Shown: positions 30,906 to 41,749, counted from the first letter of the stretch. The stretch: DNA of 64,000 bases from Gemmatimonadota bacterium (GCA_018660835.1 JABJJN010000014.1:1-64000); one strand, 5' to 3'. The notes: a model not told the origin generated them from the letters alone. A program made the numbers and translations.

Positions 30906-33077
30906 TTAGTGAGTACTGACGTCTGCCTCGGCCGACCACGCACTCATGAGCACGCTGTCGATCAGGGCCGTATCAGCCTGCACTTCAAACTGCAGCACCT
31001 CATCCCTCGAGTTGACTTGCTCAGGTTCGACAAGCGCAATCCGCAGCGGCCGCAGTCTCCGCCTGAGAGAATCAGGTAGACCTACCAGAGACGTTCCCGT
31101 TCTCGGCTCGACCTCGACCAACCTCACTCCTGCCGGCATTTGGAAGTCGACTGATCGTGTCCCTTTGACCGCTTGTTTCATGAAGGTCGTCCAGATCGGC
31201 GCCGCACCACTGCTGCCAGTGATCTGCAGACCGCGATCATCCACGAGCCGGTGCCGCCTTTTGTCGTCGAATCCCACCCAGACACTGGTGACGAGGTCCG
31301 GTGTAAACCCGGAAAACCAGGCATCCGTGTTGTCATTGGTCGTCCCCGTCTTGCCTGCTGCAGGGCGATCGAAACCCATGCTGCGAACACGGCGCCCCGT
31401 GCCCCGATCGACGACTTGCTTCATGATCTGCACGAGTTCATAGGCTTTCGCTGCGGCAACCACCTGACGCACCGCTGGACGATGATCGAAGAGCGTGCGG
31501 TTCGCCGTATCCGTGATGCGCTCGACGAGGGTCGGCTCGACGCGAATCCCCGAGGCCGCCAGTGTTCCATAGGCGGAGGCCATTTCCATGACGGTCACCT
31601 CGTGTGCACCCAGTCCGATACTCGGATTCGGCCGCAGATCACCAGCAAACCCCATGGCCCGTGCGAGATCGACAATGGCCGACGGACCCACCCTCTGCGT
31701 GATCTGCACAGCCGTTGAGTTCGCTGAATTGATCAGTGCCCAGGCGGCAGTTGTGAGACCGAGATAACTGTCACCAAAGTTGCGTGGTTTCCACAGGCGA
31801 CCATGGTCATCGTACGATTTCTGCTCATCAACGAAAAGTGACAAGGGTGTGATGAGGCCCGCATTCAGTGCCGCCAGATAGACGACGGGTTTGAAGCCGG
31901 ATCCAGGCTGTCGCCGCGCCCACAGGGCACGGTTGTAGTGACTTGCATAGATGTCTCGTCCCCCGACCATGGCACGCACATGTCCCCGATGCGGATCGAG
32001 GCAGACCAGCGCCGCCTGGACATAGTCCTTCTTCTCGGCATCGGCGGAGTGTGCGTAAGGCTCGAAACCCAGGCGTTCATCCAGGGCCGTCACGCCAACG
32101 TCGATCGCCTCCTCTGCGGCACGCTGCAACCGCATGTCCAGCGTCGTGTGAATGCGCAACGCCCCATGGCTCAGAGCCGCTTCCCCCCACAGCGAGATGA
32201 CCTCAGCACGAACCGCCTCAGCCCAGAAAGGTGTGGGATTCAGCGGTTGGCGTCTGACATCCAGCAGATCCGCTACCACCGTTTCTGCATACCGATCGTA
32301 GTCAGCCGCAGCTAGCACGCCATGTGACTGCATGCGACCCAGCACATGTCGCATGCGACGCGTGGCGCGATCTGGGTGTCGCAGTGGATTGTATGCAGAG
32401 GGGGCATTCGGCAGGCCGATGAGCAACGCCACCTCTGGCAGCGACAGATCCTGTGGTCTCTTGGCGAAGAAGGTCTCCGCCGCGTCACCTATGCCATAGG
32501 AGTTGGCGCCGAAGAACACCGTGTTCAGATAGAGTTCAAGCAGATGGTCCTTGTAGATCGCGTGGTCCGCCGCCCAGTCCGTCGAATGTGTCCCCACATA
32601 GTAGTTCGCATACAGAGCCTCTACTTGCAACGCCAGCAGCATCTCCGAAATCTTGCGCTTGATCGTCTTCTCAGGCGAGAAAAATAGCCGCTTGACGAGT
32701 TGCTGCGTAAGAGTGCTGCCACCGCGCGCTCCGTATCCGTGTCGCACATTCGCCCAGATCGCACCCAGGATCGCGCGGATGTCCACACCCTTGTGTTCGT
32801 AGAAGCCAGCATCTTCCGTAGCCAGAAGCGCCTGCACCGCAAAAGGCGGCAGGTCTTCGATTCGAGTCCACGTGCGATTCTGATTAAATGTGTAGATCCG
32901 TTCACCGGTTGCCGCATAGATCTCAGTGCCCGCTCTCAATCCCAGGGCAGCCGGCGTCTTCGGTAGCCTCGGCAATCCGGCCGCAACACGCACGAACTGC
33001 GCATATCCCGCCCAGAGAATGAGTGCTGTGAGCACGCAACTGCTACCCAGCATCATGAGAACCGAGCGCCGCTTCAT
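30906..33077 (-). CDS. Bifunctional penicillin-binding protein 1A-type
   Basis: A 723-residue class A PBP building periplasmic peptidoglycan. One N-terminal membrane helix ([20 protein letters not shown]) leads to a GT51 glycosyltransferase domain ([12 protein letters not shown] with catalytic Glu, [23 protein letters not shown]) and a transpeptidase domain with S-x-x-K in GSGFKPVV, S-x-N in SANS and KTG in AGKTGTTND. It overlaps the upstream acetyltransferase fusion by four bases, so both are translated together. Confidence 0.93.
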
Positions 33078-34498
33078 GGTGCTTGCGCCTGTGTCGTGTC
33101 AGCGGTTGGAGCAGGATTCGTTGCCTCGGGAATGACGAACTCCAGAACATCTCCAGTACCGGTGATCGCGCGCCCCTGCCAATCGTCCCCTTCTCGCGTG
33201 GCGACGGCGCTGTAGCCTCCCCCCTTGCTCCAGGCATCTGTGAGACGTAGAAAGTCATTCGTGTAGAGGGAGTCAGCCCAGTTTTCCTCAAGGGTTCGGC
33301 AGATCCCCTTGTAGACACGAATCTGTTCCCCGCCGGTCTCAGTGTTCCAGCCCAGATCGCCATTCCTGACTGTGCGCAGCTTGTCGAGACCAGAGCGCAT
33401 GCCCCTGTGGCGCGGCTTCCGCCATTGCTGCAGACGATCCCGCCAGCGATTCCGCTCCGACGCGGGCATCTGGCCGAAGAGGTAGGAGTCGGGAACCCGT
33501 CGAGCCCCTATCTGCCCGTCGATCAATGTGAGCAGTTGGCCATCGGCCAGCAGCGAATCGAGCAACTGCCGGGCACGAAGTTCGTATTGCTTAGACTCGA
33601 TGACAGCCTTGTGTAGAAGATCCTGTCCAAGGCGGTAGGCTCGTAGACTCGCCGCCAGAGTCTGAATGTCACTGCGACTGGCACTGCCGGGCTCGAGCGT
33701 GGTATTCCGCCGGAAGGACTCGAGCACGAGGGAGGTCGGTCCGACCTCGACCTTGTACTCCCACCGCAACACGACAGCTGGGATACTGCTCGTTTCGATG
33801 GCCTCAGACCGTGTGGTCCGCAACCCCAGTTGGCCACTGTTGCTACCGCGAATCTCGTCCCACACGGCGCCGCGCTTCAAGCGTTGATCATTGTGTGTCA
33901 GCAGATACTGGCCGATCCGCACACTGAAGTATTGGTCTTTGATCTCGAGCACGAGAGCGACGCAGACGAGCAACAAGGGAAGCACAACGGCAGCAGCGCT
34001 GATGGCCAACCTCTGCTTCCATTTTGCCGGGAGATCGGACTCGTCAGTCGCGGACAGATTCAGAATGAAGTGGACTTCGCCATCACGACGTTCGGTCTCG
34101 ACGAAATCATGGCGCCGATAGAACTCGATGACCTCGGGCCAATCATCATTCGTTTCCACTACGACGCTGTGACATCCTCTTGAACGAGCAAGCACAAGCA
34201 GATGGCGTAACAAGTTGGAGCCGATCCCTGTACACCGGTCGTCCTTTGCAACCGACATCCGCACAACGCGCCTGACGTCGCCCGCCTCCGCAATCAGGGC
34301 ACCGGTGCCAACCAACTTCGAGCCATGCCAGGCACACACGAAGTCGTCGGCGGCGAAATTTGACAGAATGTCATCAAGGTCAGGATTGGCTGACTCGTCG
34401 ATGAATCCAAAATGCTCCCCGAGTCCCTGCAGAATCAGACTTCTGGCAGAGTGTTGGTCTTCAGGTGCGAAAGGTCGGATCGTCAGATCATCGCTCAT
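33074..34498 (-). CDS. GNAT acetyltransferase fused to a membrane-anchored domain of unknown function
   Basis: A 474-residue fusion. Residues 1-150 are a GNAT fold with the acetyl-CoA loop [12 protein letters not shown] (about 86-97) and the C-terminal [13 protein letters not shown] transmembrane helix at about 164-184 follows ([20 protein letters not shown]). The last 290 residues are extracytoplasmic if the GNAT part is cytosolic; they are rich in Arg and Trp and I recognise no family. No signal peptide precedes the GNAT domain. The gene overlaps the PBP1A gene, so a role in envelope growth is suspected. Confidence 0.75.
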
Positions 34499-34553
34499 GA
34501 CGTCACCACGCTGGCCTCGCCCTCGTCACCGGGCAAGGCGTCCCCGATTTTCT

Positions 34554-35993
34554 CTATCGATACAGGTGCATCTGCACAAAAACATCTGAGTCTGTCTTGC
34601 CGGATGCTGGCTTGAGCACGCGGAAACGCGCGTCGAGAGTGACAGCTGAGATCGGTGTTACCTGCAGGCCCACCTGCAGTCGATGCGCCTCGTCGTCGAT
34701 GATCTGGGTGTCCGGATCGCTCCAATCGTGCGCCAACAAGGCAATGATGCCATTGTAGGGGACGTAGTTCAACTCGTGATACAGAGCAGCCTGATCTGTA
34801 CGGGCGCCACTGCTGCGTTGCAGGCTGCCCCAGTCGTATTCGAACTGGTAGGTCAGTGGCAGGTTACGTCTGTTGCGCCACGGATTCAGCACACCATACA
34901 CACCATAGGTGGACGTGTCGCCGCCCTCAGCGACAGGTCGGCGACGCAACATGGCACTGGCGCCAAGACTCCAGCTCAAGTCGCGCCAACCTGCGTTGAC
35001 CGCTGTCCCCCAACCACCGTCGACATCGGTGATGTTCCAACTGTCAGGGACTCGATCACGCGCTGCCATGCGAAACCAGGCGAGATTGACAAAGGGATAG
35101 TTCGGCATCGCACCGATCTCAACACCACTCACTCGCGATTCAGGTAGGCCGCCATCCAACTCGAAACTGCGCCGGATCTGCGACGTGTGGTCATCCAATC
35201 GCAAACCGAAACTTGGTACGAAGCGCCCCGCCTTGATGTAGGCCTGATTCGGTGCCTCGTGCAGCATCACGAAGGCTTCGCGAAAGTACAGCGAGTTGTC
35301 GCGCTGAAATGAGTCCGAGTAGCCACTGGGTCGACCACGTGCACCCGTATTCACCAGAAACGTCAGGTGGTGCGTTGGATGCACGACAACAGGCACATCC
35401 ACCTGCATGGGAAAATACAGAGGACTCAACATGGCCAGACGCACATCCGCCCCTACTCGTACGACTGGATCTGCATTCAGCTTGTCATAGCGCCCCTGCA
35501 GCAGACCGTAGCGCTCAGGCGCCGCATGAGAACCGCGCGTCCAACCATCCTTGATCGCCTGTTCCAGCGCGGCAAAGCGCAATGCTGCATCCTCGTAGCT
35601 CGTTGGCCCCTCAGGTAGCGAGTCATTGTAGGACGTTGCCCGATCCCGACGACCGAAGAAAGGTGCATTGCGATCCCAGTCATCTGTGGGCCGCGGACTG
35701 GTGGCGATCATCGGTAGTGTCGATTCACCAAAGAAGCGGCCCGATGCGTTGCGGATCCCCCCACCCGCCGGATCCACATGACAGGACTGGCACGACATAT
35801 TGCATTTGCGCAGCGACACCTGCACCGGGTCTACCCATTCATTTGGCCCGACATGGCAGTTATCACAGGTACGCGCCGACCGCGCCGCGTACATCGGCGT
35901 CGCCGCGGCTTCAGAAGCGAGCCCCGCCATCACCATAATCGACGCGAGCCATATCGTCGACAACATCCTCGGCATATCCGGCTTCATTCGCAT
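34554..35993 (-). CDS. Dihaem cytochrome fused to an outer-membrane beta-barrel
   Basis: A 479-residue exported protein. After a signal peptide (TIWLASIMVMAGLASEAAA) come two haem c sites, CDNCH and CQSCH (about residues 43-75). The remaining 400 residues show repeated amphipathic strands (for example PVVRVGADVRLAML, YIKAGRFVPSFGLRLD, VTLDARFRVLKP) consistent with a porin-like barrel. The layout suggests a one-polypeptide conduit or sensor for electrons across the outer membrane. It is the second gene of a pair with a cytochrome lipoprotein (ten-base overlap). Confidence 0.75.
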   Translation of the reverse strand: MRMKPDMPRMLSTIWLASIMVMAGLASEAAATPMYAARSARTCDNCHVGPNEWVDPVQVSLRKCNMSCQSCHVDPAGGGIRNASGRFFGESTLPMIATSPRPTDDWDRNAPFFGRRDRATSYNDSLPEGPTSYEDAALRFAALEQAIKDGWTRGSHAAPERYGLLQGRYDKLNADPVVRVGADVRLAMLSPLYFPMQVDVPVVVHPTHHLTFLVNTGARGRPSGYSDSFQRDNSLYFREAFVMLHEAPNQAYIKAGRFVPSFGLRLDDHTSQIRRSFELDGGLPESRVSGVEIGAMPNYPFVNLAWFRMAARDRVPDSWNITDVDGGWGTAVNAGWRDLSWSLGASAMLRRRPVAEGGDTSTYGVYGVLNPWRNRRNLPLTYQFEYDWGSLQRSSGARTDQAALYHELNYVPYNGIIALLAHDWSDPDTQIIDDEAHRLQVGLQVTPISAVTLDARFRVLKPASGKTDSDVFVQMHLYR

Positions 35994-36439
35994 GATGGTA
36001 CCGGGTTGGCATCGATCCAGCGTCTGATGGTGAGTTGCTCCTTGCTGTCCAACCGGGGCCAGGCACCCGGTGGCATATCATTTTTCTCAAAGATGCTCTC
36101 GATCACATCCTCGAGATTGGCGACGACGGACAGGCAGGATTCCAGCCCGGGGTCTTCCCCCATGGGCGCAGTCGGCTTGTTCCGTGCATCTCCAAGGCGC
36201 AAATCATCGTCGCCCTCGTTGTCGTCGTTGTTTGGCGTTTCATCGCGTCCCGTATGACAGGGCACGCATTCGCGCTGAATGATGGGTTCCACGTGCGCCC
36301 ACGTCGGTTTCTGTGCAACGATATCCGGATCGGCCTGATTCAATGTCAGATCACCCGACCCGCAGGCAGTGAGCACCACTGCAATCACCATCGTGGACGT
36401 ACAGATATGCCGCATCACTCTCGCTTTCTCAGCTTTCAT
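35984..36439 (-). CDS. Cytochrome-c-like lipoprotein with one CxxCH
   Basis: A 151-residue lipoprotein with lipobox LTAC (about residues 23-26) and a single haem motif CVPCH. A conserved-looking NDMPPGAWPRL stretch could supply the Met sixth ligand, as in planctomycete-type cytochromes with HxGxxxPxxDNxxxG-like linkers. Two starts are possible, ATG 36439 and ATG 36415, both giving a plausible signal. It overlaps the dihaem-barrel gene by ten bases and probably exchanges electrons with it at the outer membrane. Confidence 0.7.
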   Translation of the reverse strand: MKAEKARVMRHICTSTMVIAVVLTACGSGDLTLNQADPDIVAQKPTWAHVEPIIQRECVPCHTGRDETPNNDDNEGDDDLRLGDARNKPTAPMGEDPGLESCLSVVANLEDVIESIFEKNDMPPGAWPRLDSKEQLTIRRWIDANPVPSCE

Positions 36440-36478
36440 TCACGGAACCCCGGATCTCATTCACGAATCCGGATTTGT

Positions 36479-37294
36479 TCATGAGCCCACGCCGGGCGCG
36501 GGGTCGAGCATGGGGAACAGGGCGAGCACTTCTCGGTCTGTGACCTGCCGCCCACATTCTGCGACCTCGAAGGCTTCCACATACGACGCGCTCCTCGCCC
36601 GCTCCGTTCCGTACCATCTTTCCAAAGCTGCTGTGTTGTCCGCGCGGACGTGACTGAAGGCGTACGTATTGTTGAAACGGAATTCCTTCTGCTTCTCTTC
36701 GCTCGCCTGCACTTGTGCCAGCACGCCCTCATGATAGGGGTTGTATTCCAGTACTTGTGACACGTGCGCGCCACAACCTTCCAGCTTTGTCTGCCATACA
36801 TCGTCGATGATCACAGCAACATCCGACAAGTAACAGAACTTGGATGTGTGAAAGTCACGCATGTAAAAGACAGCAGGCAGCTGCTCGCCGCTGAGCGTCG
36901 ACAGGACGTCGCGAACGATCCATCCTGCCGTCATGTTGTCGTTGTGCCCGCCCTCGGCCGGATAAAACGTAAACACGAGGTCCGCTTTGCAGTCGCTGAT
37001 CTTCGCCGCAACCTGCTGGCGAATGGCCTCCGTGTTCTGCAGAAAGCCATCGTGGTAGTCCAGGATCTCATAACCGTCTAGTCCCAGGATGCGTTTTGCA
37101 TCCATCGCCTCGCCATAGCGTCGTGTTGCGAGATCCTCCGGGCTCATCGAGAAGTGCCCCGCATCGCCATTGGTGAGAGACAGAAATCTCACGTCGTGTC
37201 CCAACCGGGTGAACAGGGCGACCGTGCCGCCCGCGTAGATCTCACCCTCGTCTGGATGGGCAAAGATCACGAGCACAGACAATCTCTCAGGCAT
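36479..37294 (-). CDS. PIG-L/LmbE-type deacetylase
   Basis: A 271-residue zinc-dependent deacetylase of the GlcNAc-PI de-N-acetylase family. The metal motif AHPDEGE is near residue 15 (AHPDD in most members) and the third ligand His is in EGGHNDN (about 118). These enzymes remove N-acetyl groups from GlcNAc conjugates, for example in mycothiol or bacillithiol synthesis, and from antibiotic intermediates. A TTG four codons upstream overlaps the stop of the preceding quinoprotein gene (TTGA), so the pair is likely coupled. Confidence 0.85.
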   Translation of the reverse strand: MPERLSVLVIFAHPDEGEIYAGGTVALFTRLGHDVRFLSLTNGDAGHFSMSPEDLATRRYGEAMDAKRILGLDGYEILDYHDGFLQNTEAIRQQVAAKISDCKADLVFTFYPAEGGHNDNMTAGWIVRDVLSTLSGEQLPAVFYMRDFHTSKFCYLSDVAVIIDDVWQTKLEGCGAHVSQVLEYNPYHEGVLAQVQASEEKQKEFRFNNTYAFSHVRADNTAALERWYGTERARSASYVEAFEVAECGRQVTDREVLALFPMLDPAPGVGS

Positions 37295-37302
37295 TGACGG
37301 GT

Positions 37303-40300
37303 TCAATCTCGCTGCAGCAGTTGCCAGGCCCGTCCCGGCGCTTCAACACGGAAGGTCTCGATATTGCCATTGTCCTGCAGCGTGACGAAAGCCGTCCGCC
37401 CATCGACACCACCGAAGGCAATGTTACTTGGCTGTTGGCCCGTCAGTTCGATCTCCAGCAACACCTCTCCCGCGGGCGACACTTTCACAACCTTGCCGCT
37501 CCCATGACGTGTGATGTAGAGATTCCCTTCCACATCGCAGCGCATGCCATCCATACCACCATCTTCGAACTCGATCAGTAACCGCTTGTTGTTGATCTGG
37601 CCCTCGGGTGACAGGTCAAAGACCCACACCTTCCGCTGCATCGACTCATTCACATACAGACGCGTCTCATCGGGACTCACCTCGACGCCATTCGTCGTCC
37701 CCATGCCTGACGCCAGTCTCTCCACTACTCCCTCAGGACTGATCCGCCAAAGCTGACCGGTACTCTCGCCCCAATTTGGATCAGAGGCATAGAGTGCGTC
37801 GTCGCTGGCGATGGCGATGTCATTCGGCTGATTCATCTCCGCTTCATGGGCAAAGACAGAGATCTCCTGTGTCTCCATATCGACACGCAGCACATTGTGT
37901 CGCGTATAGTCGGCGATCAACATATCACCGGCACGATTGAAACGGATGCCATTGCCGATACTGCCCTGCGGCAGCTCGACGAACAGACTCGCGCTGCCAT
38001 CGGCGTCCACCACACCGACCGTACCCTGCTTCTCGAAGTTCACCGCGTAGAGCAAGCCCCCTGCGTCGACGGCAGGCCCCTCGATGCCTTGAGGAAAGCC
38101 ACCTACCTCCGTCAGCATCTTCGCCATGTAGGGTTCATCGCCCTCTTCTGCCGGTCCTTCTGGTTCACCCATGAACTCCTGCAGGACCGCAAGCGCCCCT
38201 TTGCGTCCGAGAATGTTCGCCCAGAAGATCGGCGGTGAGTTGAAGTTTTCATCGACCAGCGCAATGTCGGCACCCCGTTCGAGCAGCCGTCGAATGGACG
38301 CCAGTTGATCTGAGTAAATCGCCTTATGCAGTGCGCCCACGCCACCTCGCTGGGCGGCATTGCCATCGAAGAATCCGTGCGGTTGGCTGTCGATCGCCGC
38401 TCCTCGGTCGAGGAGCCAATCAATGGCCTCCACATTCCCTGCATAGGCAGCATAGCTGAGACTCAGGTCGAGCAGATGCTGATCGGACACGTCCTCCGGC
38501 ATCTTCGGCCGAAACTGTGTATTTGCCGACGGCAGCAGCGCACCCTCTGCATCGAAGAACGCCGCCAGTGCCGCTGTGTCGCCCAATGCTGCAGTGAAGG
38601 GCAGATCTACTTCGACTCCACCTCTTGCCAGAATCCGCGCCATGTTGAAGTGGTTTGCGCTGAGTCCGTCGAACCAGTGGGGCTCTCCGACCAGAGCATT
38701 CCACATCGTCTCCGCTCCCACCTCGGCGCCACCATCCAGCGCCATGCCGATGAGATCCTCTCCGCCTTCGATCCAGAGCAACTGCGACGAGGTAAGCAGC
38801 AATTGCAGAACCCCCGTTGAGTCCGCCGTGAGAGCCGACGCGTCGGCGCCGTGGCTGTAGAGAATGCTCGCCAACTCCACGACATTTGCAGGCAGAGGTG
38901 CTCTGTCAGAGCCGGTCAGAACATGCACGAGGCGGGCGCCACGAAGCTGGGGCAGCGGAAACAGGTCGTGATCATATCCCGCTGCATTCACCAGACCCGG
39001 TGCCGCACGCAGCAGTGAATCGAGTCCCGCTGCGTCTCCCGCATCGATACGAGCGACAGCCTCTTCAAACGCCGGATGTTCAGCAGGATACCCCGCCCAC
39101 GCCTCGGGCGGCAGATCGTCCCCGGAGCGCGGCACACCAACGACGACAATCTCGGCCGGCTGCTTGTCGCCACCAATCGTGGCGGCAATATACTGTCGAC
39201 CCTCTGCCATGTACGAGAACAGACCGCCATAGGTATTGTCGGGCAGAGGCAGTTCGGCGATCTGTGATCCCGTCGTCTTGTCCAGAGCAAAGAGACTTGC
39301 GTCGCGCTGCACGAAGTATGGGCCCTCCACAGGGTTGAAACTTCGCGGATCTTCCATGGTGACAAAAAGCAGATCGGGTGTCACCAGAGGGAACGATCGG
39401 GCTGCCCAACCGAGGGTTTCCGGTAGGTCTCCCACGTTTGCCAAGGCCGGATGATTGACGGGCCCCGTCCCCATGGTGCGCATCCACAAATGTTCACCTG
39501 TGTTCATATCGATCGCCGTGAACCTGCCATAGGGTGGCGTCGTCAGCGGCAACCCATCCAGAGAGCCGAAGAATTGCGCACGTCCCCCGAAAACGGAGAA
39601 CGCATCGGGATCCTCCACCGGCAGCAGGATCGTTGCATCCGGTCGTGTCTTCGAGCCGATGTAGAGCACCCCCGTTGTTGGATCGACGGCGCCACCAACC
39701 CAGTCGGCCCCACCCAGTTCACCTGGCATCTGCACCGACCCCTCCAGAGAGGGCGGTGTATAGAGTGGTCCTGTGCGCCGTTCCCCGATCTCCTCCAACG
39801 CCTGCTGACGTAACTCGGGTGTGAAGTTGATGAGATCGTCCTCGGTGAAGCCCTGGCGATCGTAGGCTGCGGGTCGCGTCGGATGTGGTTGTGTGGGCGA
39901 CGCAAACTCACCTTCTACATCTGACGCGGGGGCGGGTCGTTCAACGATCGGCCAGATCGGCTCACCCGTGATTCGATCGAAGACGTAGGCATAGGACTGC
40001 TTCGTCACCTGTACGACGATCTTACGAGGCTCGCCATCGATGGTCACGTCGAGCAGAATCGGCGCCGCCGGCGGGTCGTAGTTCCACAGCGTATGATGGA
40101 TCAGTTGGTAGTGCCACACGTATTCACCTGTACGCGCATCGACGGCGACGAGGCAATCACTGAACACGTTCTCCCCGGGCCGTTCGCCACCATAGCGGTC
40201 GTGACTGACCGAACTGACAGGGAGATAGGCGTAGCCGAGTTCTGGGTCGGCACTGATCGTCCCCCACACATTCGCCGCACCCAGATGCGACCAGGAGGTC

Positions 40301-41061
40301 CCCTCCCATTGATCCCAACCGATCTCGCCGGGCTGCGGAATCGTATGAAAGCGCCACAACTGTTCTCCCGTGCGCACATCGTAGCCGCGCACATCACCGG
40401 GAGATACGTAGTGAAAGGGTGACTCACCATTGTGCCAGTCGAGGATGATGGATCCCACAATCGCGACGTCTCCGACGATCGTCGGCGGCGATGCCAGTCC
40501 AAAGCGATCCTTGATCACCGATGCCCGCAGTCCCTGCGTCAGATCGACACGCCCCTGGTCGCCAAAGGCTGGATCAGGCAGACCCGTTTTTGCATCCAGC
40601 GAATACAGCGTATCTGACCAGGTGCCAAACAGGATCCGCGTGTTGCCATCCTCGTCTGACCAGTAGCCGACGCCACGATTCAGATACTGACCCGTCGAAT
40701 CATCATAGCGACCCATCGTATCGAAACGCCACAGTTCCTCACCTGTGGTCGCATCGAGGGCGAGGGCGACACCAAAGGGTGTCACCGTGTACAGGACGCC
40801 ATCTATGACGAGGGGTGTCCCCTTATATCTCGCGGCTTCGAAATCCTGCTCGTCCGCGACGATCTGGGCATCCGGCAGACGATAGCGCCAGAGGATGCGC
40901 AGACTGTCGACATTGCCACGATGAATCTGATCGAAGGGCACGTAACGTGTACTTGCGGCGTCCGACGCCCAGTAAGGCCAGTTTGCCGATGATTCGACGA
41001 AGGAGCCGAGAAGCGTGAGCAGCGCAAGAGACAGAATGGTGGGGCGTAGAAGTCGAGACAT
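37303..41061 (-). CDS. Quinoprotein dehydrogenase-ankyrin-SMP30/gluconolactonase triple fusion
   Basis: A 1252-residue exported protein. A signal peptide (TILSLALLTLLGSFVESSA) leads to a PQQ-type eight-bladed propeller (about 27-650; WPYWASDAASTRY, GGADWVGGAVDPTTGVLYIG, tryptophan docking repeats such as ALDATTGEELWRFD). Residues about 655-985 are ankyrin-like helices (ILYSHGADASAL, IDWLLDRGAAID, IRRLLERGADIALVDE). Residues about 990-1245 are an SMP-30/gluconolactonase-type propeller (NGIRFNRAGDMLIAD, NGVEVSPDETRLYVNE). The fusion would oxidise an alcohol or sugar and hydrolyse the lactone. No cytochrome domain is attached. Confidence 0.85.
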   Translation of the reverse strand: MSRLLRPTILSLALLTLLGSFVESSANWPYWASDAASTRYVPFDQIHRGNVDSLRILWRYRLPDAQIVADEQDFEAARYKGTPLVIDGVLYTVTPFGVALALDATTGEELWRFDTMGRYDDSTGQYLNRGVGYWSDEDGNTRILFGTWSDTLYSLDAKTGLPDPAFGDQGRVDLTQGLRASVIKDRFGLASPPTIVGDVAIVGSIILDWHNGESPFHYVSPGDVRGYDVRTGEQLWRFHTIPQPGEIGWDQWEGTSWSHLGAANVWGTISADPELGYAYLPVSSVSHDRYGGERPGENVFSDCLVAVDARTGEYVWHYQLIHHTLWNYDPPAAPILLDVTIDGEPRKIVVQVTKQSYAYVFDRITGEPIWPIVERPAPASDVEGEFASPTQPHPTRPAAYDRQGFTEDDLINFTPELRQQALEEIGERRTGPLYTPPSLEGSVQMPGELGGADWVGGAVDPTTGVLYIGSKTRPDATILLPVEDPDAFSVFGGRAQFFGSLDGLPLTTPPYGRFTAIDMNTGEHLWMRTMGTGPVNHPALANVGDLPETLGWAARSFPLVTPDLLFVTMEDPRSFNPVEGPYFVQRDASLFALDKTTGSQIAELPLPDNTYGGLFSYMAEGRQYIAATIGGDKQPAEIVVVGVPRSGDDLPPEAWAGYPAEHPAFEEAVARIDAGDAAGLDSLLRAAPGLVNAAGYDHDLFPLPQLRGARLVHVLTGSDRAPLPANVVELASILYSHGADASALTADSTGVLQLLLTSSQLLWIEGGEDLIGMALDGGAEVGAETMWNALVGEPHWFDGLSANHFNMARILARGGVEVDLPFTAALGDTAALAAFFDAEGALLPSANTQFRPKMPEDVSDQHLLDLSLSYAAYAGNVEAIDWLLDRGAAIDSQPHGFFDGNAAQRGGVGALHKAIYSDQLASIRRLLERGADIALVDENFNSPPIFWANILGRKGALAVLQEFMGEPEGPAEEGDEPYMAKMLTEVGGFPQGIEGPAVDAGGLLYAVNFEKQGTVGVVDADGSASLFVELPQGSIGNGIRFNRAGDMLIADYTRHNVLRVDMETQEISVFAHEAEMNQPNDIAIASDDALYASDPNWGESTGQLWRISPEGVVERLASGMGTTNGVEVSPDETRLYVNESMQRKVWVFDLSPEGQINNKRLLIEFEDGGMDGMRCDVEGNLYITRHGSGKVVKVSPAGEVLLEIELTGQQPSNIAFGGVDGRTAFVTLQDNGNIETFRVEAPGRAWQLLQRD

Positions 41062-41230
41062 TGAATTTTCCGTGAATGCAGGTCACGCGGTTTGAATAGC
41101 CGGGCGAGCCCATGTGGACGGCCAAGTGAGCCCGGTCGAGTAGGACGATACAGTGTCAGATAAGACTGCCATGTGGACAGCGTCAACCTGAGATTGAGAT
41201 CTGATCTGCACAGGATTGAAATCAGTAGAT

Positions 41231-41749
41231 CTATACTGAAGCCGTGCGTAAATGGTGGCGCCAGAAACCGATGGCATTGCTTATCAACAGAGACACCTCC
41301 ATCGCGACTGCCATCGGACTGCCAGCGAGGATATTGTGCACCATCCACAACGCCGCACAACACATGTAGACGATGCGCATGCGTCGGGGATTGGACTGGA
41401 AGGCAGCGTACGTAGCGACAAGAGAAGCGGTGAGCGCCAGGATATCGAGAGGGCGTTCATACGTGGCGAGAAAACCAACAACCACGGCGGCGCCAAAGAG
41501 CAGGATAAAGCGTGGATTCGTACTGTACGCCGCCACCAGAACACGCACACACAGAATCATGTAGAGTGTGCCCGCACTGTTGCGTCCAAGAAGAAAGAAG
41601 TGGCTCGCACTCAGGATCGCCGCCAACACGAGCCAAAGCAAGATCGTGCGGCGCTCGCGGCACTGCATAGATGTGACAGCACTGGCAAAGGCCAGGCCCG
41701 AAAGAATCTGTGATACGACAAAGGGATCCATGGCCACTGCGCCCATCAA
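41231..41749 (-). CDS. YgjV-family inner membrane protein
   Basis: A 172-residue membrane protein with five to six hydrophobic helices. It matches the YgjV/Imp family by size and by HFFLLG, AALWMVHNILAGS and the terminal EVSLLISNAIGFW. Function is unknown in all members. ATG 41731 is a possible shorter start. It stands alone between the quinoprotein promoter and the CinA-like gene, transcribed in the same direction as the former but upstream of it. Confidence 0.75.
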   Translation of the reverse strand: MMGAVAMDPFVVSQILSGLAFASAVTSMQCRERRTILLWLVLAAILSASHFFLLGRNSAGTLYMILCVRVLVAAYSTNPRFILLFGAAVVVGFLATYERPLDILALTASLVATYAAFQSNPRRMRIVYMCCAALWMVHNILAGSPMAVAMEVSLLISNAIGFWRHHLRTASV

